Source of the DNA: Litorisediminicola beolgyonensis
GTDB taxonomy: Bacteria > Pseudomonadota > Alphaproteobacteria > Rhodobacterales > Rhodobacteraceae
Direction: 5' to 3'
NCBI RefSeq assembly: GCF_042679605.1
Contig: NZ_JBHTMU010000017.1
Location: 18,597-82,596 of the forward strand
Length of the DNA stretch: 64,000 bases
The notes under the pieces are model-generated. The model was not told the DNA's origin and ran no database searches. It was given only the letters and a program-made list of their open reading frames with translations. Below are positions 59,767 to 64,000 of this stretch, in pieces (the stretch's first letter is position 1; the number at the start of each line of letters is the position of its first letter). Position numbers and translations under genes: made by a program.

Positions 59767-60732
59767 TCAGTTCGCGGCCTCGATCCCCATCAGGGGCGCG
59801 ATTTCCTCGTATTCGGCACGACGCTCGGCCATGAAGGCGGGAACCTCGCTATAGGGGACGTCGATGACGACGAAGCCGCCGTCCTCCATCCGCTGGATGA
59901 AACCCTCGTCCTTGTTCACCTTGTCGAGGGCGTCGGAGATCTGGGTCTTCACCTCCTCGGGCGTGCTGCTCGGCACGCCGACGCCGCGATAGGCGCCGCC
60001 CACCATGTCGTAGCCGGCCTCCTTGAAGGTCGGCACGTCGGGGAAGGAGGGCACGCGCTCTTCCGAGGCCACCGCCAGCACCCGCACCGCATCGCCCTGC
60101 GAGAGCGCGGAGGTGGTGTAGCTGAACGCCGCCTGCACCTGGTTGCCGAGCAGTGCGGTCATCGTCGGCGCCGTCCCCGAGAAGGGGATGTAGGTCGTCG
60201 TGATGCCGGCGAGCTCGTTCAGCCGGGTCGTCGCCACGTGGTTGGCCGAGTTGGTGGCCGAGCCCGCGACAGTCACGAGACCCGGGTTCGCCTCGGCGAA
60301 GGTCACGAAGTCCTCGAGCGTCTGGAACTCGCTATCGGCGGGTACGAGCAGCGCGTCGGGCGTGTACTGGAAGAAGTAGACATTGGCGATGTCGTCGGTC
60401 TTGTAGCCCACGTCCTGGGCCATCGGCTGCAGGATGATGTGGGGCAGGTTGGTGCCCATGATCGTGTAGCCGTCGGCCTCCATTCCGTTCAGCTGCGACC
60501 AGGCCTGGGCGCCACCGGCACCGGCCATGTACTGGATGACCATGTTCTGGCCGGTCAGTTCCTCGAAGACCGGCTGCTGCAGGCGTGCGGCCACGTCGGA
60601 TTCGCCCCCGGCGTTGAAGGGGATGATGTAGTTTACCTGCTTGTCCGGGTAGCCCTGGGCAAGCCCGGCCCCCGTCATCAGGCCGAAACCGAGGGCCGCG
60701 GCCCCGATGGTCCTGAGCGTCTTTGCAATCAT
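59767..60732 (-). CDS. tctC: Tripartite tricarboxylate transporter substrate-binding protein TctC
   Basis: A 321-aa periplasmic binding protein. A Sec signal peptide (MIAKTLRTIGAAALGFGLM..., cleaved near residue 26) precedes the Bug/TctC fold: NYIIPFNAGGESDVAARLQQ and GAGGAQAW bind the carboxylate. GGAGGA lies just upstream of the ATG. It is the first transporter gene after a 221-bp gap, so a separate promoter is possible. Binding specificity cannot be read with certainty. Confidence 0.9.
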   Translation of the reverse strand: MIAKTLRTIGAAALGFGLMTGAGLAQGYPDKQVNYIIPFNAGGESDVAARLQQPVFEELTGQNMVIQYMAGAGGAQAWSQLNGMEADGYTIMGTNLPHIILQPMAQDVGYKTDDIANVYFFQYTPDALLVPADSEFQTLEDFVTFAEANPGLVTVAGSATNSANHVATTRLNELAGITTTYIPFSGTAPTMTALLGNQVQAAFSYTTSALSQGDAVRVLAVASEERVPSFPDVPTFKEAGYDMVGGAYRGVGVPSSTPEEVKTQISDALDKVNKDEGFIQRMEDGGFVVIDVPYSEVPAFMAERRAEYEEIAPLMGIEAAN

Positions 60733-60953
60733 GATGTTTCCTCCCTTTAGGTCCTTGCAAGTGGCAGCGACAGAGTCGCCGCGGTGGTGGATCGTTCGGG
60801 TCGTCCGCGCATTGGGTGCCCTCGATCCCGTTGTGTCAACGAGGCGTGCGCCATCCTGCGCCTTGCTCCGCTGATCGCTCCCGGTCCGCTCCTCCGGCCC
60901 GGGGCTGTCGGGGGCGCTAGAGGCGCCATCCGTCGAATGATGTCGTCCCGGCC
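60733..60953 (-). promoter_or_regulatory. Intergenic gap, possible promoter of tctCAB-ttuC-tarD
   Basis: A 221-bp spacer in an otherwise overlapping leftward gene run. It holds the SD of tctC and a short dyad GGCGC/GCGCC at 60913-60927 without a T tract. No recognisable gene; a promoter or regulator site for the transporter-tartrate half is the natural reading. Confidence 0.4.
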
Positions 60954-61994
60954 TCATCCCAGGAACCGCAGCGCGACCAGCGCGAAGCAGGCGATGAAGA
61001 GCGTCTCGGCCGAGATCAGCACGACCGACTGGACGGGGATCTCGCGGAACTTGCGGAGCTCGGTCTTTACGCCCACTGCCGCGATGGCGGTCAGCATCGC
61101 CCATTTCGAAAGCGCGGTGGCCGCCTCCCTCAGGATCGGCGGCACAAGACCCAGCGAGCCCAGCACGACAAGGGCCGCGAAGGCCACCACGAAGCCCGGC
61201 ACCAGCGGAGGCCGCGCGGCATTCGGATCGCCGGGCTCCACCGTCGCGCGCAGGATGAGCGTCAGGACAAGGACGAAGGGCGCGAGCATCGAGACCCGGA
61301 TCAGCTTCACCGTCGTCGCCGTCTCGCCGGTGAAATCCGACACCGCGAAGCCAGCGCCCACGACCTGCGCGACGTCGTGGATCGTCGCGCCAAGGAAGAT
61401 GCCGGTCTGCAATTCATCGAGACCCACCATCGCCGCGACCAGCGGGTAGACGATCATCGCCACCGTGCTCAGCAGGGTGACGCCGAAGACGGTGAAGGCC
61501 AGGTTGCGCTCGGAGAACTCGTTGCGCGGCAGAACTGCCGCGATGGCCATGGCCGCGGACGCGCCGCAGATCGCGACCGACCCGGCACTGAGCACCGCCA
61601 GGCGCCAGCCACGGCCGAGCACTCGCGCCGCCAGGTATCCGAAGGCCAGCGTGGCGATCAGCGCGCCGCCCACCAGCGCCAGAACCGGCCAGCCCAGTTC
61701 GGCAAAAGCCTCGAGCCCGATCCGTGCGCCAAGAAGCGCCACGCCCAGCCGCAGAAGTGTCTTGGCCGAGAAGCCGACCCCCGCCGCCGCGCGCGACGGC
61801 GGGTCCAGCACGAAATTGAGCGCCATCCCGATCAGCAGCGCCATCAGCATCGCCGGGGCGCCGTAATGATCCGACAGGAATTGCGCCGCAAGCGCGATCA
61901 AGCCGCAGATGAGCACCCCCGGTGCGAGGCCCCGGATGCGCCCGGCAAGGGCAGCGCCGCGCTTCGGCATCGTGGAGGCGTCGCCCATCCTCAC
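60954..61994 (-). CDS. YeiH-family putative sulfite/sulfate exporter (SuyZ-like)
   Basis: A 346-aa membrane protein with about 10 spans of the YeiH/UPF0324 family. Signatures are AAGVGFSAKTLLRLGVALLG, GSVAICGASAAMAI and FLGATIHDVAQVVGAG. Members encoded beside sulfolactate sulfo-lyase (called SuyZ) are thought to export the sulfite or sulfate released on desulfonation. The start overlaps the ComC stop by 4 bases, so it is coupled to the sulfolactate dehydrogenases. Confidence 0.8.
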   Translation of the reverse strand: MRMGDASTMPKRGAALAGRIRGLAPGVLICGLIALAAQFLSDHYGAPAMLMALLIGMALNFVLDPPSRAAAGVGFSAKTLLRLGVALLGARIGLEAFAELGWPVLALVGGALIATLAFGYLAARVLGRGWRLAVLSAGSVAICGASAAMAIAAVLPRNEFSERNLAFTVFGVTLLSTVAMIVYPLVAAMVGLDELQTGIFLGATIHDVAQVVGAGFAVSDFTGETATTVKLIRVSMLAPFVLVLTLILRATVEPGDPNAARPPLVPGFVVAFAALVVLGSLGLVPPILREAATALSKWAMLTAIAAVGVKTELRKFREIPVQSVVLISAETLFIACFALVALRFLG

Positions 61995-62992
61995 CCCGCG
62001 TCCGGGATCAGCGCCCGGATCTCGGACAGCAGATGGTCGGGGATCTCGATGCCCTCGGCCGCCGCCCGCGCCCGCGCCGCGGCCTTGCCGCCGCCCGGCA
62101 GGCGCGCGCCCTCCTGCGCGACGATCTCCGAGAAGAGCGCTTCGAGCCGGGGAGCGAAATCGCTGGCGAGCGGTTTGAAGGCGATGAGGGTCTGACCGAC
62201 GCCGGGGGAGGGCCCCTCGGCTTCGAAAAAGGACGACGCTTCAGAGGAGGCGTTCGCGCCGATGAGCGGGGCGGACAGGATCTCGACCATGAGCGCCAAG
62301 GCCGCGCCCTTGGCATCGCCCGCCGGGATCATGGTGCCCTTCAGCGCCGCCTCTGCATCGGTCGTGGGCTGGCCGTCTGCGTCGAGCGCCCAGCCCTCGG
62401 GGATGGGGGTTCCGGCCTTTGCCGCAGCCATGATCTTTCCCCGCGCGACCTTGGAGAGCGAGAGGTCGATGACCATGGGCGGATTGCCGTCGCGCGGCGC
62501 GGAAAAGGCGATGGGGTTGGTCCCGAAGACCGCTTGCCCGCCGCCCCATGGCGCCATGGCTTTCGGCGAATTTCCCACCATGAGCGCGACAAGGCCGCGC
62601 TCCGCCAAACGCTCCACATGCGCGCCGAGCTGGCCGCAATGATGCGACCGACGGATGCCGGCCAGCGCAATTCCCTGCGCCGCGGCGGTCTCCGCCAATG
62701 CCTCGATCGTCAGGTCGATGGCGGGGTAGGCAAAGCCCTCCTTCGCATCGACGATCAGGGTGCCGGGGGCGATCTGCGCGACCTCTGGTCGCGCGGTCCC
62801 GTCCACCTTGCCCGACCGGGCCTGCGCCGCGTAGGCCGCCACGCGTGAGAAGCCGTGGCCCGCCTGTCCGTCGATCTCGGCCGCGACCAGGGCCCGCGCG
62901 ACCGACGCCGCGTTCTCCTCGTTCACGCCCGCGCCGATCAGGGCCTGCCAGACCAGCGCTTCCGCGTCCTGCACGTTCATCCGTTCAGCCAT
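61991..62992 (-). CDS. comC: (R)-sulfolactate dehydrogenase, LDH2/malate family
   Basis: A 333-aa NAD(P)-dependent oxidoreductase of the Ldh_2 family (AEIDGQAGHGFSRVAAYAAQ, RSHHCGQLGAHVERLA, FGTNPIAFSAPR). In sulfolactate degraders ComC oxidises or reduces one enantiomer at the 2-position, working with SlcC to interconvert (S)- and (R)-sulfolactate through sulfopyruvate. The neighbouring SlcC- and SuyB-like genes support this assignment over malate, lactate or ureidoglycolate dehydrogenase. It overlaps slcC by 8 bases. Confidence 0.75.
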   Translation of the reverse strand: MAERMNVQDAEALVWQALIGAGVNEENAASVARALVAAEIDGQAGHGFSRVAAYAAQARSGKVDGTARPEVAQIAPGTLIVDAKEGFAYPAIDLTIEALAETAAAQGIALAGIRRSHHCGQLGAHVERLAERGLVALMVGNSPKAMAPWGGGQAVFGTNPIAFSAPRDGNPPMVIDLSLSKVARGKIMAAAKAGTPIPEGWALDADGQPTTDAEAALKGTMIPAGDAKGAALALMVEILSAPLIGANASSEASSFFEAEGPSPGVGQTLIAFKPLASDFAPRLEALFSEIVAQEGARLPGGGKAAARARAAAEGIEIPDHLLSEIRALIPDAG

Positions 62993-63923
62993 GTGCGGCC
63001 TCCATCAGGGTGCGGCGGACATTCTCGACCGTCACCTCGCTGACGCGCCTGTTGCCCTCGTCGGTGACGCCCGCGATATGCGGGGTGAGGATGAGGTTCG
63101 GGCAGTCTTCGAACTGCGCCCCGCTCTCCGCCGTCAGTGGCTCGGTCGCGAAGACATCGAGCGCCGCGCCGCCCAAGGCGCCGGACTTCAGCGCCGCGAC
63201 CAGCGCCGCCTCGTCGACGATACCGCCCCGCGCGGTGTTGATCAGGATCGCGCCCGGTTTCATCCCCGCAAGCGCGCGGGCGTCGATCAGTCCTCGCGTG
63301 CCGTCGGTCAGGGGGACATGCAGGCTGAGCACATCCGCCACCTCCAGCAACTCCGCGAGCGAAGAGCGGCGCACGTCCGTCCAGGCCGGATCGTCATCCG
63401 GAAGCGCCGGATCGTGGGCCGCGACCGCCATGCCGAGCGCGCGGGCCTTGCCCGCGACCGCGCGGGCGATGCCGCCGAAGCCCAGGAGGCCGAGCGTGCG
63501 TCCCGCGATCTCGCCACCCTCGCCAAGCCGTCCCCGCGGCCAGTCGCCCGCGATCATCGCGGCGTTCGAGGCATAGGCCCCGCGTACGAGGCACAGCATG
63601 GTGCCGATGACATATTCCGCGACCGAAAGCGTGTTCGCCCCGGTCGCCGGCAGGACGGCGACGCCGCGCGCCGCGCAGGCGTCGAGATCGATATTGTCGA
63701 GGCCGACGCCGAGGCGGCCGACCGCGCGCAGCGCCGTCGCCGCCGCGATGACCTCGGCATCGACCCGAGTGCGGTTGCGCACGATGACGGCGTCGGCGTC
63801 CCTGACCGCGTCGAGAAGGGCCGGACGGTCATCGACCAGTCCGGGCCCGTAATGGACCTCCACCCCGGGCCCGAAGGCCCGAAGGGCGGTCTCGTCCATG
63901 AACTCGGTTACGACGACTCTCAC
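62985..63923 (-). CDS. slcC: (S)-sulfolactate dehydrogenase, D-isomer 2-hydroxyacid family
   Basis: A 312-aa NAD-dependent dehydrogenase of the PGDH/SerA fold. GLLGFGGIARAVAGKARALG is the nucleotide-binding glycine motif; NTARGGIVDEAALVAAL and a late ILTPHIAGVT with the catalytic His are present. It lacks the C-terminal ACT domain of SerA. In this context it matches SlcC, which converts (S)-sulfolactate to sulfopyruvate. The GTG start directly follows the SuyB TGA. Confidence 0.75.
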   Translation of the reverse strand: MRVVVTEFMDETALRAFGPGVEVHYGPGLVDDRPALLDAVRDADAVIVRNRTRVDAEVIAAATALRAVGRLGVGLDNIDLDACAARGVAVLPATGANTLSVAEYVIGTMLCLVRGAYASNAAMIAGDWPRGRLGEGGEIAGRTLGLLGFGGIARAVAGKARALGMAVAAHDPALPDDDPAWTDVRRSSLAELLEVADVLSLHVPLTDGTRGLIDARALAGMKPGAILINTARGGIVDEAALVAALKSGALGGAALDVFATEPLTAESGAQFEDCPNLILTPHIAGVTDEGNRRVSEVTVENVRRTLMEAAHG

Positions 63924-64000
63924 TCACGCGCTCCGGTAGAGCTTGGTCATGGAGAACTCGCGGTGGCCCAAGGCCTCTGCGGCGGTGTTGCGGCCGTTGG
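63924..64000 (-). CDS. suyB: Sulfolactate sulfo-lyase large subunit SuyB (3' end only)
   Basis: The last 24 residues of a leftward gene that enters from the right edge, ending NGRNTAAEALGHREF...TKLYRSA. The pattern EALGHREF...TKLYRS fits the C terminus of the UxaA/altronate-dehydratase family, which includes SuyB. SuyAB removes sulfite from (R)-sulfolactate to give pyruvate. Only the tail is seen, so the name rests mainly on the slcC-comC-exporter context. Confidence 0.6.
   Translation of the reverse strand, partial: NGRNTAAEALGHREFSMTKLYRSA

Noticed and set aside
60954..61994. Exporter called a sulfate exporter by family name
   Set aside because: The YeiH family name does not prove substrate; sulfite is more likely here because of the desulfonation genes, so no gene symbol was assigned.
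1..64000. CRISPR arrays, tRNA genes and insertion sequences
   Set aside because: No regularly spaced repeats, tRNA-like cloverleaf with TTCGA arm or transposase gene was found by reading both strands.

Overview
The window looks like the chromosome of a Rhodobacteraceae alphaproteobacterium (Roseobacter/Paracoccus-like). The evidence is high GC with strong G/C third positions, GTA-like tail genes (DUF2163, a GTA TIM-barrel baseplate protein, DUF6127), and a sulfolactate/tartrate cluster of the kind found in that group. No tRNA, rRNA, CRISPR array or complete insertion sequence was seen.

Region 1 (1-40.8 kb) is a largely intact lambda-like siphophage prophage. It starts with a leftward recombinase cassette (partial gene, serine recombinase, DUF2924 protein, 63-aa protein) and a 749-aa protein I do not recognise. 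Early and replication genes follow at 4.6-14.5 kb: Com-like zinc protein, sigma-like factor, ATPase, SF2 helicase, Cas4-like nuclease, RepB-primase/RepA-type helicase and RuvC-like resolvase. Two DNA methyltransferases lie at 14.9-17.5 kb. The second is overlapped by another reading frame that carries the stronger coding signal in its 3' half. Packaging, capsid and tail genes run from 19.3 to 39.7 kb: GpA terminase, gpW, portal, fused protease-capsid, DUF2190, tube, a frameshifted tail chaperone, tape measure and GTA-like baseplate. Lysis genes end the module: endolysin with a membrane anchor, then nested Rz/Rz1 spanins. A uracil-DNA-glycosylase-like gene sits backwards inside the tail operon and looks like cargo.

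Region 2 (41-54.8 kb) is a defence island, more AT-rich than its flanks on the left side. Four genes with overlapping start and stop codons read leftward: a BrxR/CapW-like WYL regulator, a UvrD helicase fused to a Cas4/AddB-like nuclease, a type III Mod-like adenine methyltransferase, and a type III Res-like helicase-nuclease. A fifth co-directional gene encodes a 1415-aa Fe-S RecB-like nuclease fused to a DNA2/NAM7-type SF1 helicase, and a separate DNA methyltransferase converges on it. The combination of two methyltransferases, three helicase-nucleases and a defence-type WYL regulator is the best candidate here for an incompletely described anti-phage system.

Region 3 (55.4-64 kb) is a leftward catabolic cluster: SuyB end (sulfolactate sulfo-lyase), SlcC, ComC, a YeiH/SuyZ-type exporter, a TctCAB tripartite tricarboxylate transporter, a TtuC-like tartrate/D-malate dehydrogenase and D-tartrate dehydratase. 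It joins C3-sulfonate degradation (racemic sulfolactate interconversion, desulfonation, sulfite export) to tartrate catabolism around one shared transporter.
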